In this document: in pieces, positions 53,512-63,513 of the stretch
Layout of the letters: each line of letters opens with the position of its first letter
Numbering within the stretch: the stretch's first letter is position 1
Source of the DNA: CAZBDV01 sp964490765
GTDB lineage: Bacteria; Cloacimonadota; Cloacimonadia; Cloacimonadales; JAJBBL01
Assembly: GCA_964490765.1 (NCBI GenBank)
Contig: CAZBDV010000006.1
Coordinates: forward strand, 1 to 64,000
Length of the DNA stretch: 64,000 nt
Direction: 5' to 3'
Translations under genes and position numbers: made by a program
The notes under the pieces: model-generated
Databases searched by the model: none
The model's input: only the letters and a program-made list of their open reading frames with translations
What the model was told of the DNA's origin: nothing

Positions 53512-55569
53512 ATGAAGGATACATATTTTCATGAAACCAGTAATCACGAATGGTTACTGACAAACAAAATTGGTGGTTACGCTCTGGGAACCGGTAATCT
53601 GATCAATCAGAGAAAATATCATGGCCTGCTGATTGCTGGAGATAAGAACCGGAATCGCAACCATCTCGTAGCCGGCATGGAAATTCTCCTGGAATGGCGT
53701 GGTGAGACCTGTTATCTTGATAGTACCAACTACAGCAGTTGTATCTATCCCGAAGGGTTTTTACACCTTGTAAAGAGCTGGCTCCGCCCTTATCCGATTC
53801 ATCTCTATTCCTCATTACATCATAACAATGATATACTGGTCAGACAGGAGATTATGATGGCTGACAGAGAGAATACCGTTCTGATCAAAATCACCAATCT
53901 TGGCCATAATAGTCTGAACTTCCTTATCAGGCCGAAACTTACGTTACGGAACCATCACGAGACCAACCCTGCTGGTTACTGGGATAACCGGAATATCGAC
54001 CTGCAATGCAACGAGCAGAATTTTCACGCCAGAAATAACAGTCTTTCGCTCTACGGGCTTGTCCAGAACGGCAATATTCAGCCGGAGAAGGTTGTATATC
54101 GGGATTGTTATTATCCCTGGGAAGCTATTCGCGGCTATCAGGGAGTGGAGGACCAGCTTGCACCTGTGAAGATATCCTTTTCACTTCTACCGGGAGAGAC
54201 AAATTATATTCTTTTTACTGATGACGAACTTAACCTTGAGAATACTGGCCTCTCCGGTAAGATTGCCAAGATAGAGCGTAAATATCGTTCACTCCCTCTA
54301 CCAGTGGATTACCCTGCAGGAAACAGCTCTGATAATTCACTCCTGGAAAAACTCGATTATGAAGACCGGATAATGTTCGATTACAATGATTATCTCTCTA
54401 TTCTGGAGTTCAGTCTCCTGGATTTCCTGATCGATGATGATGTTGTTGCCGGTTACCCATGGTTCGGATGCTGGGGTCGGGATACTTTTATCTATTTAGA
54501 GGCTCTGCTCAATGCGGAGGTAAGCCATCGCAAGTGCTGGAAGATCATTAAAAGTTATGCCTCTTTGCTCAGGAATGGACTGATTCCCAATATGTTGACT
54601 GAATCCAGCCGGGAATTGAACTACCATTCAATTGACAGTACCCTCTGGTTTGTCTTGAGAATATACGACCTTGTCAACAGAGTAGTCAATCATAAACTTT
54701 ACGGCTATAAAACTATAACAGGAGAGGCTATAGAGATAATCGAGCAGGTCCTGACAGGTCTTATAGAGAAGAGAGATAATCTCTTCAATATAGCCGAGAA
54801 TGGCCTTTTATATCTCACAGAAGAATTTGCAACTGCTACCTGGATGGATGCTAGAGTCGACGAAAAAGGGGTTACACCACGAACAGGTGCACCAGTCGAA
54901 GTCAATGCCCTCTTTTATAATGCTCTCTGTTGTTACAGTGAGTTGCATAATCTACATCAAAAATCGACAAGTAGTGAAGATGGTCTGATCGATAAAGTTA
55001 CCGAACTTAAAGAAAAAATAAAGAAGTCATTTTCTCTCTTCAAGATTGACGGTTATCTGGCTGACAGACTGGAAGGTGAAGAGCCGGTTCGGGAGTTCCG
55101 TCCGAACGCCATTATAGCCACTTCCCTCCCCTTCAAACTGTTAAGTGAAGAGGAGATCAGAGTTATATTCCATACCGCAGAGCGTGAATTGGCAACTCCC
55201 TACGGTCTGAGAACACTCTCTCCTTCTGATTACCGGTTTAAGAAGAAATATCTCGGTAATCAGAAAGAACGTGATGCTCAATATCATCAGGGAACTGTAT
55301 GGGCCTGGTTGCTTGATCCCTATGTCAAAACCTATTACAATTCCTATAAAAATACAAAGTCTTTTGCCGAGCTCCAGGAAGAGATTACAAAAATTATTAA
55401 CAATCTCCGGCAGGGTTACATGAAAGGTCATATCTCTTCGGTTGCTGAAGTCTGGGACGGCCTTAAGCCTCATTTTCCCAAAGGATGCCCTGCTCAGGCC
55501 TGGAGTGTAGCTGCCCTGTACAACATCGAAACTCTGCTCACTAAATTGGATAGTGAAAGTGAGGAATAG
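53512..55569 (+). CDS. Amylo-alpha-1,6-glucosidase (glycogen debranching enzyme)
   Basis: Protein of 685 residues with the GDE N-terminal domain (EWLLTNKIGGYALGTGNLIN, RKYHGLLIAG) and the C-terminal (alpha/alpha)6 catalytic domain, which carries the marker WFGCWGRDTFIYLEAL near residue 316 and AEVWDGLKPHFPKGCPAQAW near the end. It removes alpha-1,6 branches of glycogen. The ATG at 53512 is preferred over TTG one codon upstream. It begins the glycogen cassette, and the next gene starts 4 bases after it. Confidence 0.92.
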   Translation: MKDTYFHETSNHEWLLTNKIGGYALGTGNLINQRKYHGLLIAGDKNRNRNHLVAGMEILLEWRGETCYLDSTNYSSCIYPEGFLHLVKSWLRPYPIHLYSSLHHNNDILVRQEIMMADRENTVLIKITNLGHNSLNFLIRPKLTLRNHHETNPAGYWDNRNIDLQCNEQNFHARNNSLSLYGLVQNGNIQPEKVVYRDCYYPWEAIRGYQGVEDQLAPVKISFSLLPGETNYILFTDDELNLENTGLSGKIAKIERKYRSLPLPVDYPAGNSSDNSLLEKLDYEDRIMFDYNDYLSILEFSLLDFLIDDDVVAGYPWFGCWGRDTFIYLEALLNAEVSHRKCWKIIKSYASLLRNGLIPNMLTESSRELNYHSIDSTLWFVLRIYDLVNRVVNHKLYGYKTITGEAIEIIEQVLTGLIEKRDNLFNIAENGLLYLTEEFATATWMDARVDEKGVTPRTGAPVEVNALFYNALCCYSELHNLHQKSTSSEDGLIDKVTELKEKIKKSFSLFKIDGYLADRLEGEEPVREFRPNAIIATSLPFKLLSEEEIRVIFHTAERELATPYGLRTLSPSDYRFKKKYLGNQKERDAQYHQGTVWAWLLDPYVKTYYNSYKNTKSFAELQEEITKIINNLRQGYMKGHISSVAEVWDGLKPHFPKGCPAQAWSVAALYNIETLLTKLDSESEE

Positions 55570-55573
55570 AACT

Positions 55574-57004
55574 ATGAAGATCTTGATGCTGACCTGGGAA
55601 TTCCCACCATTTATAGCGGGTGGTCTTGGTATGGCCTGTTACGGTATGGTTAAGTCGCTACTCGGCCTGGGCATAGAAATCGATCTCATACTTCCTACAA
55701 AACAGGCAGCCTATTTCCCGCTGCGTAAGGTTGAAGATGTTGATCTACTCCCTGTAAAGTTCTTTGATGAGAAGATACAAAAAACTTATGATAATCTGGT
55801 AATCCAGAGTGGGAGAAGTACTGCCGGGAGAACAATTCAACAGGGTGAACGGCTGAAACTGCTTGGACTGAGTGAACAGCCGGAATCTTATATCAATTCC
55901 CGAGAGTTAGATGATTATCGGGACCTGATCCATTACGGCACAGAAAAATTCTACTTTGCAGAGGATTTTACTACCTATCATCAGACCGAAACCGTGATTA
56001 CTACGAACCAAGAAGATCAAGTTTTTACCAATATCAGAGACTACCTTATCGGGGAAGAAGATATCTTCCGCAAGGTTCAGGAATTTACGGTAAGAGCAAC
56101 GCAGATGGCCCAGGTTCTGGATTTTGACCTTATTCATTCTCATGACTGGTTAACTTATCCCGCTGGAATGTTCATCAAAAGGATTACCGGTAAGCAATTA
56201 GTCGTTCATATGCATGCAACAGAGTTTGACAGGTCGGGTGGTGCAGGTGACGAGAGAATACACAAGATTGAATTCTCCGGAATGTCTTATGCCGACAGTG
56301 TTATTACTGTATCGAAATATACAGCTCAGATGGTTATGACTAGATACAGGATAGATAGTGGTAAGATGCGTATAGTACATAATGCTCATATAACCAATGT
56401 ACTGGAGAAGGGTGACGCTGCCAGTCGCCTTTTCAGTGGGCCGACAATACTCTTTCTGGGTAGAATTACTATACAGAAGGGGCCTGATTACTTCCTTGAT
56501 GTTGCGAATCGTGTATTGCAGAAGCATCCCCAAGCCCGCTTCATAATGGCAGGGACAGGTGATATGGCGCGGAAACTGTTGTATAAATCAGCCAGATACA
56601 AACTGAAAAACCGTTTCCTCTTTGCCGGCTTCCTTAACCGGCAAGAGGTAGAAACAATCCTTTCCAATACAGACATCTATATGCTTCCTTCTGTCTCCGA
56701 ACCCTTTGGCATAGCCCCCCTTGAGGCGATGGCTTACGGTATAACCGCTGTTATCTCCAAACAATCGGGTGTAACAGAGATAATCGAGAATGCTTTCAAA
56801 ATCGATTTCTGGGATATTGATAAGATGGTGGAAACTATCTGTTATCTGATAGAGAATCCTGAAATTCGTACAGATATAGGTTATAAGGGGATGTTGGAAG
56901 TTGCCCAGATCCGCTGGGATAGAGCAGCTGAACAGATCAGAGAAGTTTACGAAGAGAGGTTGCAGAATATTTCTGATAGTACTTTCAGCCGGAAAGAGAG
57001 ATAA
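55574..57004 (+). CDS. Glycogen synthase-like glycosyltransferase (GT-B fold)
   Basis: Protein of 476 residues of the GT4/GT5 GT-B fold. The N-terminus reads MKILMLTWEFPPFIAGGLGM, with the GGLG nucleotide-sugar motif. The C-terminal GT4 domain has ILFLGRITIQKGPDYFLDVA and the E-x7-E site in PSVSEPFGIAPLEAMAYG. It probably elongates alpha-1,4-glucan from ADP- or UDP-glucose. It is shorter and more GT4-like than classic GlgA, so a maltose-1-phosphate or related synthase is possible. It sits between the debranching enzyme and the GH57 enzyme. A GTG 7 codons earlier is less likely. Confidence 0.8.
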   Translation: MKILMLTWEFPPFIAGGLGMACYGMVKSLLGLGIEIDLILPTKQAAYFPLRKVEDVDLLPVKFFDEKIQKTYDNLVIQSGRSTAGRTIQQGERLKLLGLSEQPESYINSRELDDYRDLIHYGTEKFYFAEDFTTYHQTETVITTNQEDQVFTNIRDYLIGEEDIFRKVQEFTVRATQMAQVLDFDLIHSHDWLTYPAGMFIKRITGKQLVVHMHATEFDRSGGAGDERIHKIEFSGMSYADSVITVSKYTAQMVMTRYRIDSGKMRIVHNAHITNVLEKGDAASRLFSGPTILFLGRITIQKGPDYFLDVANRVLQKHPQARFIMAGTGDMARKLLYKSARYKLKNRFLFAGFLNRQEVETILSNTDIYMLPSVSEPFGIAPLEAMAYGITAVISKQSGVTEIIENAFKIDFWDIDKMVETICYLIENPEIRTDIGYKGMLEVAQIRWDRAAEQIREVYEERLQNISDSTFSRKER

Positions 57005-57018
57005 AGGAGAGGTTGCCA

Positions 57019-58218
57019 ATGTTGAACTTTGTTTTTTATTTTCAAGTACATCAACCCTATAGATTAAAACACTACAGGGTACTCGACATCCATAAGGAAG
57101 ATAATTATTTCGATGATAGTCTCAACGCAGAAGTTATGCAGAAGGTGGCAAGAAAATGTTACCTGCCGGCAAACAATCTGATTCTCAAACTGATCAGACA
57201 ATACGAGGGAAAATTCAAAATCGCCTACTCGATCAGTGGTGTTACGATTGAACAGTTCAAGAAGTATGCACCAGAGGTGCTCGATTCCTTCAAAGAACTC
57301 GCCGCAACCGGAATGGTAGAGTTTCTATGCGAGACATACTATCACTCTCTCGCCTCGTTATACGATACCGAGGAATTTCTTGAGCAGGTCCAGCAGCATC
57401 GTGATATGATAAACAAAGAATTCGGGCAGAATCCGACAGTCTTCCGCAATACTGAGCTGATCTACCAGGACAGGTTATCAGACCTGATCTACGAAGAGGG
57501 ATTCAAGGTCATCCTGACTGAGGGTGTGGACAGGATATTGAAATGGCGTTCTCCACTCTATGCTTACAAGAATTATTCCAAGACGATCAATCTGCTGCTT
57601 AAGTATTATATGCTCTCTGATGATATCGCCTTCCGTTTCTCCAACCGCAGCTGGCCGGAGTATCCATTAACAGTTGATAAGTTCATCCACTGGGTAAATC
57701 ATTTAACCTTGGGGGAGAAATCAGGCAAAAATCTATTTCTCAACCTCTTCATGGATTATGAGACCTTCGGTGAACATCAGTGGGAAGAGACAGGAATTTT
57801 CGAGTTTGTAGCCAATCTACCGGCTGGTGTTCTGAAACATTCCGATCTCGGTTTTGCTCATCCCTCACAATGTTATGAGCTTTCTAACTATCAGCAGGAG
57901 AGTATTTCCTTCCCGGAACCGGTATCATGGGCAGATCAGGAACGTGACATCTCTGCCTGGGTGGAAAATGATATGCAACAGAACGCAATAACCACTATTT
58001 ATGAATTGTTGAACCGAATAAAGGTAAAAGGGAGAACCGACCTTCTGGAACCGGCGAGGCTTCTAACTACTTCCGACCATTTTTATTACATGTGTACTAA
58101 GTACTTTCAAGATGGTGATGTACATAAGTACTTCTCACCCTACAATTCACCTGAACAGGCATATATCTATTACATTAACGCTTTGGCAGATCTGGAGGAA
58201 AGGATAAATGAACAATGA
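57019..58218 (+). CDS. Glycoside hydrolase family 57 alpha-amylase-like enzyme
   Basis: Protein of 399 residues of GH57. It opens with FVFYFQVHQPYRLKHY (the HQP region I), has a candidate nucleophile Glu in FRNTELIYQDR, a further VILTEGVDR, and an acid/base Asp in FMDYETFGEHQWEE. GH57 enzymes include alpha-amylases, 4-alpha-glucanotransferases and branching enzymes; this short form is closest to alpha-amylases. It probably remodels the glucan made by its neighbours. The ATG at 57019 is preferred, with AGGAGAGG upstream. The next gene starts inside its last codons. Confidence 0.9.
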   Translation: MLNFVFYFQVHQPYRLKHYRVLDIHKEDNYFDDSLNAEVMQKVARKCYLPANNLILKLIRQYEGKFKIAYSISGVTIEQFKKYAPEVLDSFKELAATGMVEFLCETYYHSLASLYDTEEFLEQVQQHRDMINKEFGQNPTVFRNTELIYQDRLSDLIYEEGFKVILTEGVDRILKWRSPLYAYKNYSKTINLLLKYYMLSDDIAFRFSNRSWPEYPLTVDKFIHWVNHLTLGEKSGKNLFLNLFMDYETFGEHQWEETGIFEFVANLPAGVLKHSDLGFAHPSQCYELSNYQQESISFPEPVSWADQERDISAWVENDMQQNAITTIYELLNRIKVKGRTDLLEPARLLTTSDHFYYMCTKYFQDGDVHKYFSPYNSPEQAYIYYINALADLEERINEQ

Positions 58219-60793
58219 AAATAACCTGTTTACTTTCTATGTAAACCCGAGAATACCAGAGAAACTGGAGAAACTACATAAGTTGAGTTATAATCTCTGG
58301 TCAACCTGGGACAAGCAGGCAATCAAACTCTTCAACAGAATAGATCCGATAATCTATCGGCAATGTGCTCATAACCCGGTAATGTTGTTACACAGGGTAT
58401 CATCGGAGAGACTAAACGAACTGGCCAGAGATAACGGTTTTCTCTCTGAACTGGAAAGGGTATGGTCCAGTTTTAACAACTATCTCTCCTATGAAGGATA
58501 CTACAACGATACCGGTGGCAAGAAACAGAAATTCGGAACGGATGATCATATTGCCTATCTCTCTATGGAGTATGGCCTGCACGAATCCCTCCCTATCTAT
58601 TCCGGAGGATTAGGTATTCTGTCCGGCGACCACCTGAAAGCAGCCTCTGACCTCGCACTACCTCTAACAGGTTTCGGATTGCTCTATAAATATGGTTATT
58701 TCTCCCAGAAGATTGACGTCAATGGCGAACAGCAGGAGAGCTGGAAAGAGAACCCCTGGCATCTACTGCCGGTCGATGTTCTCAGCAACGAGGAAGGAAA
58801 TTATAAATTGCTGAATATCACAATCCGTAACGAAAAGATCTTTATCAAGGTGTGGTATATTACAATCGGCCAGGTAACTCTTTACCTGCTGGACACTGAT
58901 ATACCGGAGAACACAGAAATCAACCGCTCTATCACCCACCGGCTTTATGACGCAAACCGCTCGATGAGAATCCTGCAGGAGATCGTCCTCTCATTCGGTG
59001 CAATAGAATTACTGGAGAGCCTTGGTATCAAACCGAATGTCTATCATCTCAATGAGGGTCATTCAGCTTTCATTATTATCGAGCGAATACATCGGCTGAT
59101 CAAAAATGAAGGATATACCTATCCCGAAGCACGCCAGTTAGTATCTAACAGCACTATCTTTACCACCCATACTCCGGTAGCTGCAGGTAATGAACATTTC
59201 GAAATCGATATGGTTGCCAAATATCTGAAAGACAAGATAGAGAGTACCGGTATCTCCTTCGAGGAATTTTGTAAACAGGGTTCTGTTCCAGGAGATAATA
59301 CACACTTCTGGCTACCGGCACTGGCACTCCGGTTTTCACGCTATAGCAACGGTGTATCCAGACTCCATTCTTCTGTTTCTAGAAAACTCTGGCAGAAGAT
59401 ATTTCCCAATCTGACGGTTGAAGAAGTACCCATCGGATATGTTACAAACGGTGTTCATGCCCAGACCTGGCTCAGTAATGAGCTTACACATCTTTTCGAC
59501 CGTTATATTGGAGCAGATTACCTCCATGCCGGAGAGGAGAGCTCTATCTGGCAGAATGTCAAGAAGATACCCGATATCGAAATATGGGAAGCACATCAAC
59601 GTCGTAAGGAACAGATGATTTCCTTTATCCGTCAGCATATCGAGCAGTCCTTCCTCGATAACAAATCGGCTGTTCCAATCTCTCGCAAACTCCGTAACAC
59701 CTTATCCCCCGATATTTTAACGATAGGATTCGCCCGACGCTTCGCTCCCTATAAGAGAGCAACTCTGATCCTGGAAGACCCGGAACGGCTCTTATCGATT
59801 ATCCAGAACAGGCATAAACCCGTGCAATTCGTCTTTGGGGGCAAAGCACATCCAGCAGATCCGGAAGGGAAGAAATTGATCACAAATCTAGTCGAATTCG
59901 CCAGAACTCACGACATTGAAGATCGTTTCGTCTTTATCGAAGATTATGATATAAATGTTGCCAAGCATATCGTTCAGGGAGTTGATGTCTGGCTAAACAA
60001 TCCCATCCGTCCCTTTGAAGCCAGTGGAACATCCGGTATGAAAGCCGGATTGAACGGCGTACTGAACATGAGTGTTCTCGATGGCTGGTGGCCGGAGTGC
60101 TACGATGGTGAAAATGGTTGGGCAATAACGGTAGGAGAGGATTACGATTCACAGGAGATCAGTAATCAGTTGGAAGCACATCAGATCTATGACCTGATCG
60201 AAGGAGATATCTCTGATCTCTATTATCGCCGTAATGAATCGAATCTTCCCATAGGTTGGATTCAGAAGATGAAACACTCGATCTACGGTGTAGGAATGGG
60301 TTTTAATCTTCACCGAATGTTACGGCAGTATCTCAATGATTACTATCTCAAGAGTATGCAGAGCCATGCAGAGTTGATCAGAGATGAGAGAAAAGTATTG
60401 AAGGATATGCTCCGAACAGAGCAAGAGATCAAGAAATACTGGAATGAGGTAGAGATCAAAGATTTTAACCTGAAGGTGAAGGAGCACAACGTACCTGTTC
60501 ATGCTGCAAGTTCATTGAAGAGTGGTGATATCATCTCTATAGATTGTTATGCAGTTCTGGGTAACGCGCCACAGGAACTGTTTGATATCGAAGTATACTA
60601 TCAGGATTTGACCAACTCAAACTACAGGATCATCAAACTCGATTTCCAGGAAAAATATGATGATAATGTAGCCCATTATTATAAAGAGATAGAACTCCAA
60701 TCTTCCGGTTTACAGGGTGTCAATCTCCGGATTAGGGGAAGGAATCACCCCTATCTGCAACACCATTACCAGTTCATTAAATGGAAAAAATAG
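58208..60793 (+). CDS. glgP: Alpha-glucan (glycogen) phosphorylase
   Basis: Protein of 861 residues of GT35, the variant with an N-terminal DUF3417 domain (LSYNLWSTWDKQAIKLFNRI). The catalytic core contains MEYGLHESLPIYSGGLGILS, HLNEGHSAF, TTHTPVAAGNEHF and the PLP lysine in ASGTSGMKAGLNGVLN (about residue 611). A C-terminal extension of about 100 residues follows. It releases glucose-1-phosphate from the glucan. It overlaps the GH57 gene by 11 bases, with GGAGGAAAGG as ribosome binding site. Confidence 0.96.
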   Translation: MNNENNLFTFYVNPRIPEKLEKLHKLSYNLWSTWDKQAIKLFNRIDPIIYRQCAHNPVMLLHRVSSERLNELARDNGFLSELERVWSSFNNYLSYEGYYNDTGGKKQKFGTDDHIAYLSMEYGLHESLPIYSGGLGILSGDHLKAASDLALPLTGFGLLYKYGYFSQKIDVNGEQQESWKENPWHLLPVDVLSNEEGNYKLLNITIRNEKIFIKVWYITIGQVTLYLLDTDIPENTEINRSITHRLYDANRSMRILQEIVLSFGAIELLESLGIKPNVYHLNEGHSAFIIIERIHRLIKNEGYTYPEARQLVSNSTIFTTHTPVAAGNEHFEIDMVAKYLKDKIESTGISFEEFCKQGSVPGDNTHFWLPALALRFSRYSNGVSRLHSSVSRKLWQKIFPNLTVEEVPIGYVTNGVHAQTWLSNELTHLFDRYIGADYLHAGEESSIWQNVKKIPDIEIWEAHQRRKEQMISFIRQHIEQSFLDNKSAVPISRKLRNTLSPDILTIGFARRFAPYKRATLILEDPERLLSIIQNRHKPVQFVFGGKAHPADPEGKKLITNLVEFARTHDIEDRFVFIEDYDINVAKHIVQGVDVWLNNPIRPFEASGTSGMKAGLNGVLNMSVLDGWWPECYDGENGWAITVGEDYDSQEISNQLEAHQIYDLIEGDISDLYYRRNESNLPIGWIQKMKHSIYGVGMGFNLHRMLRQYLNDYYLKSMQSHAELIRDERKVLKDMLRTEQEIKKYWNEVEIKDFNLKVKEHNVPVHAASSLKSGDIISIDCYAVLGNAPQELFDIEVYYQDLTNSNYRIIKLDFQEKYDDNVAHYYKEIELQSSGLQGVNLRIRGRNHPYLQHHYQFIKWKK

Positions 60794-60812
60794 TTAAGGG
60801 TGGTTCACTATT

Positions 60813-61502
60813 ATGAGAAAGGTCAACATCATACGAGATTACCTCCTCTATCCCGAAGGCTCAGTTCTGATCGAATTCGGCAATACTCGTGTTCTCTGTA
60901 ATGCCAGCGTGGTAGATAATGTTCCTCAATTTCTCAACGATAGTAACCAGGGCTGGATTACTGCTGAATACAGTATGTTACCACGCAGCACTTTGACCAG
61001 AACCAGGAGAGAGGTAACTTCCGGAAAGGTCAGTGGAAGAACAGCAGAAATACAACGTTTGATCGGAAGAGCTTTACGCTCCGTTAGTGATCTGACTCTT
61101 ATTCCCCAGTATACGATCGTTCTCGATTGTGATGTCATTCAGGCAGATGGGGGAACACGGACAGCAGCAATTACCGGTTCCTGTGTCGCTCTCTATGATG
61201 CCTTTCAATGGATGATAGAAAGAGATATCATTGATAAACTACCCCTGAAAGAGTGGATGGCAGCCGTGAGTGTGGGAATAATAGGCGGAAAAGCAGTAGC
61301 TGACCTCGACTACTCACTTGATAGCCAGGCCGAGACAGATATGAATATCGTCATGACTGAATCGGGGAATTTCATTGAGATACAGGGAACAGCTGAAAAA
61401 GAACCCTTCTCCGGTGAAATGCTCTCCAGGCTTCTTACTCTGGCAGAAGAGAACATCCGTCAACTGATTAGCCTACAGAAAGAGACTGTCAGTATCTTTT
61501 AA
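60813..61502 (+). CDS. rph: Ribonuclease PH
   Basis: Protein of 229 residues, a phosphorolytic 3' exoribonuclease that trims tRNA ends. Conserved are WITAEYSMLPRSTLTRTRRE, GRTAEIQRLIGRALRSV, DCDVIQADGGTRTAAITGS and SQAETDMNIVMTESG. The usual metal-site aspartates are kept. It lies 19 bases after glgP and is probably cotranscribed. It is not fused to RdgB. Confidence 0.96.
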   Translation: MRKVNIIRDYLLYPEGSVLIEFGNTRVLCNASVVDNVPQFLNDSNQGWITAEYSMLPRSTLTRTRREVTSGKVSGRTAEIQRLIGRALRSVSDLTLIPQYTIVLDCDVIQADGGTRTAAITGSCVALYDAFQWMIERDIIDKLPLKEWMAAVSVGIIGGKAVADLDYSLDSQAETDMNIVMTESGNFIEIQGTAEKEPFSGEMLSRLLTLAEENIRQLISLQKETVSIF

Positions 61503-61503
61503 T

Positions 61504-61545
61504 ATAATAGATAATTGATTACGTCTTCAGTTCTTTATCTATTAT
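61504..61545 (+). repeat. AT-rich 11-bp inverted repeat after rph
   Basis: ATAATAGATAA (61504-61514) and TTATCTATTAT (61535-61545) are exact complements around a 20-base loop right after the rph stop. The stem is AT-only apart from one GC pair, so it is weak as a terminator. Confidence 0.35.
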
Positions 61546-61653
61546 CACCCTCTCGTTTGACGATTTTCTTTGACAACAGAACAATAGTTATTACTCTGAA
61601 TTCTAATAACATAGCCCGTGGATAACGATATCTTGCAGGTGAAGGATGGAGAT

Positions 61654-61932
61654 ATGAAAGTATTAACACTCTTTCTTCGTATAATGCTGATTGTGTTGCT
61701 GCTCTTTCTGCTTCTCAGTATGGGTGTAAGGTTACTAAAAGCCAGTATACAGTTCTGGTATCTCTCGATACCGGTTCTTATTCTACTTTATCTGCTGGTC
61801 TCCGGTTACTGGAAGAACAAGAAAGCCAAGGACGATTTTCTCAGAACTCCGTTTCACCCCTCCCGTGAAGTAAAGCCGACAAAAGAGCCAGAAGTTACTA
61901 ATGACCCTGCAGGAAAAGAGGATGACAAATAG
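61654..61932 (+). CDS. Small membrane protein, unknown
   Basis: Protein of 92 residues with two predicted membrane helices (LRIMLIVLLLFLLLSMGVRL and YLSIPVLILLYLLVSGYW), then a charged cytoplasmic tail ending in EDDK. The ATG at 61654 has GGATGGAG upstream; a GTG 12 codons earlier is less likely. It is followed after 13 bases by another small membrane protein. I do not recognise the family. Confidence 0.6.
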   Translation: MKVLTLFLRIMLIVLLLFLLLSMGVRLLKASIQFWYLSIPVLILLYLLVSGYWKNKKAKDDFLRTPFHPSREVKPTKEPEVTNDPAGKEDDK

Positions 61933-61945
61933 GTAAAAGGTATTG

Positions 61946-62308
61946 ATGGGATCTGATACATTATTTTACGGTATGGTAACAATTTTCGTGATTCTGAACT
62001 TCTTCGATGGTCATTCTACCTATAAAGTAATCTCGAAAACCAGTATCAAAAACGAGAAAAATCCCATAGCTTGCTTGATATTCAAGCTGTTCGGACCGGT
62101 AGCTGGTATTATCGTCCTGAAGAGTATACTTATCCCCATTATCTTTTTGATGTTCTATTACTTCTCTTTCAAAAACATCGAAATGAATTTAATTCTCATC
62201 GTTGCCAATCTCTTCTACCTCTCCATCGTGATTCATAACTACAATGTCGTTAAGAGAATAAATTATTACGCCCAGCTATCAAAGGAAGATGAAGACAATG
62301 ATTTCTGA
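61946..62308 (+). CDS. Small membrane protein of DUF5658-like pattern
   Basis: Protein of 120 residues with about three membrane helices. The pattern FVILNFFDGHSTYKV followed by NEKNPIACLIFKLFG (N-x-x-D-x-x-x-T, then E-x-N-P, then K) resembles the DUF5658 family, whose function is unknown. The ATG at 61946 is used rather than TTG one codon earlier. It lies between the other small membrane protein and the radical SAM gene. Confidence 0.6.
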   Translation: MGSDTLFYGMVTIFVILNFFDGHSTYKVISKTSIKNEKNPIACLIFKLFGPVAGIIVLKSILIPIIFLMFYYFSFKNIEMNLILIVANLFYLSIVIHNYNVVKRINYYAQLSKEDEDNDF

Positions 62309-62372
62309 ACTGCTCATCCACTATATTAGACCAATTATCCTCAACTGACCAGGCAAATAGTTTGATAACTCT

Positions 62373-63386
62373 ATGCTGAAACTAAAATTGCAAATTCTTA
62401 AACGTGCCCTGAAACCGAAGCCGTTGCTAAACTTGCTCGTAACTTATTCTTCCTATTGTCTCTCCTTGCTCTTCAGGAAGAGCATTGTTGCTGGAATGCC
62501 ACCCCTGCTGATGATTGAACCGACAAGCCACTGTAATCTCAACTGCCCCCTCTGCCCATCGGGAAACGGGACATTGAGACGGCAGCGGGATTTTATGGAT
62601 CTCAACCTCTATAAAAGAGTCATCGACGAGGTTAAGGGAACTGTTATCGGGATACTTCTCTGGAACCAGGGTGAACCCCTTTTACACAAAGATCTGCCGG
62701 AAATGATAAGATATGCCACCAATTATGGTATCTTTACAATGACCTCTACAAATATGAATATTCTACCCGATCCGGATGCTCTTGTCAATTCAGGGCTCGG
62801 TCATCTCATTGTCTCACTTGACGGTGCCTCTCAGGAGACTTATAACAAGTATCGGATAAACGGCAATTTCGCCAGAGTTCTGGAGAATACTGCTCGCCTG
62901 GTAGAAGCAAAAAAGAGGAAAGGTTCCAGGACCCCCTTTATCTCCTGGCAGTTTATCATCATGAAGCATAATGAACATGAGATTCCCCAAATCAAACAAC
63001 TCGCTTCAGAAGCTGGAGTTGACGATTTGATCTTTAAAACGGTTCAGATCTATGATAAAGAGGATATCGATAATTTTTTACCCACGAAAGAGAGATACAG
63101 AAGATACAAAATTACTGACGATGGTTTTATCTTAAAGAAGAAGATTACCAACCGCTGCCGGCGGATATTTACCCAGCCGGTGGTGAATTGTGACGGTGAG
63201 TTTGCTATTTGCTGCTTTGATAAGGATAACATCTATAAGGTCGGAAACCTTAACGGAGACAGTCTACGTTATTTATGGCGTGGAAGCAGATTTAACCGTT
63301 GGCGTAATATGGTCTTACGTGACAGGAAGAAGATGAATATATGCCTGAACTGTGGTGAAGGTATCGATCTAAAGATAAAAGAGTAG
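62373..63386 (+). CDS. Radical SAM/SPASM-domain protein
   Basis: Protein of 337 residues. The radical SAM iron-sulfur motif is TSHCNLNCPLCPSGNG (C-x3-C-x2-C), and the fold continues through LWNQGEPLLHKDLPEM and HLIVSLDGASQETYNKYR. The C-terminal SPASM domain has cysteines in NRCRRIF, CDGEFAICCF and MNICLNCGEG, which bind extra clusters. Such enzymes mature peptides or modify lipids and sugars. No precursor peptide gene is obvious nearby; the two small membrane proteins upstream are possible partners. The ribosome binding site is poor. Confidence 0.88.
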   Translation: MLKLKLQILKRALKPKPLLNLLVTYSSYCLSLLFRKSIVAGMPPLLMIEPTSHCNLNCPLCPSGNGTLRRQRDFMDLNLYKRVIDEVKGTVIGILLWNQGEPLLHKDLPEMIRYATNYGIFTMTSTNMNILPDPDALVNSGLGHLIVSLDGASQETYNKYRINGNFARVLENTARLVEAKKRKGSRTPFISWQFIIMKHNEHEIPQIKQLASEAGVDDLIFKTVQIYDKEDIDNFLPTKERYRRYKITDDGFILKKKITNRCRRIFTQPVVNCDGEFAICCFDKDNIYKVGNLNGDSLRYLWRGSRFNRWRNMVLRDRKKMNICLNCGEGIDLKIKE

Positions 63387-63513
63387 TTTTCAAGCCCCTT
63401 TACTGAAAGGCTGCTATCCCATATCCGGCAGCTGGTGGGTGAATATCTCCTGAAGCGTAGTAAACCGAACACTATTACCGAGAATAAAAAAAGATATAAA
63501 TAATGGAGGATTA

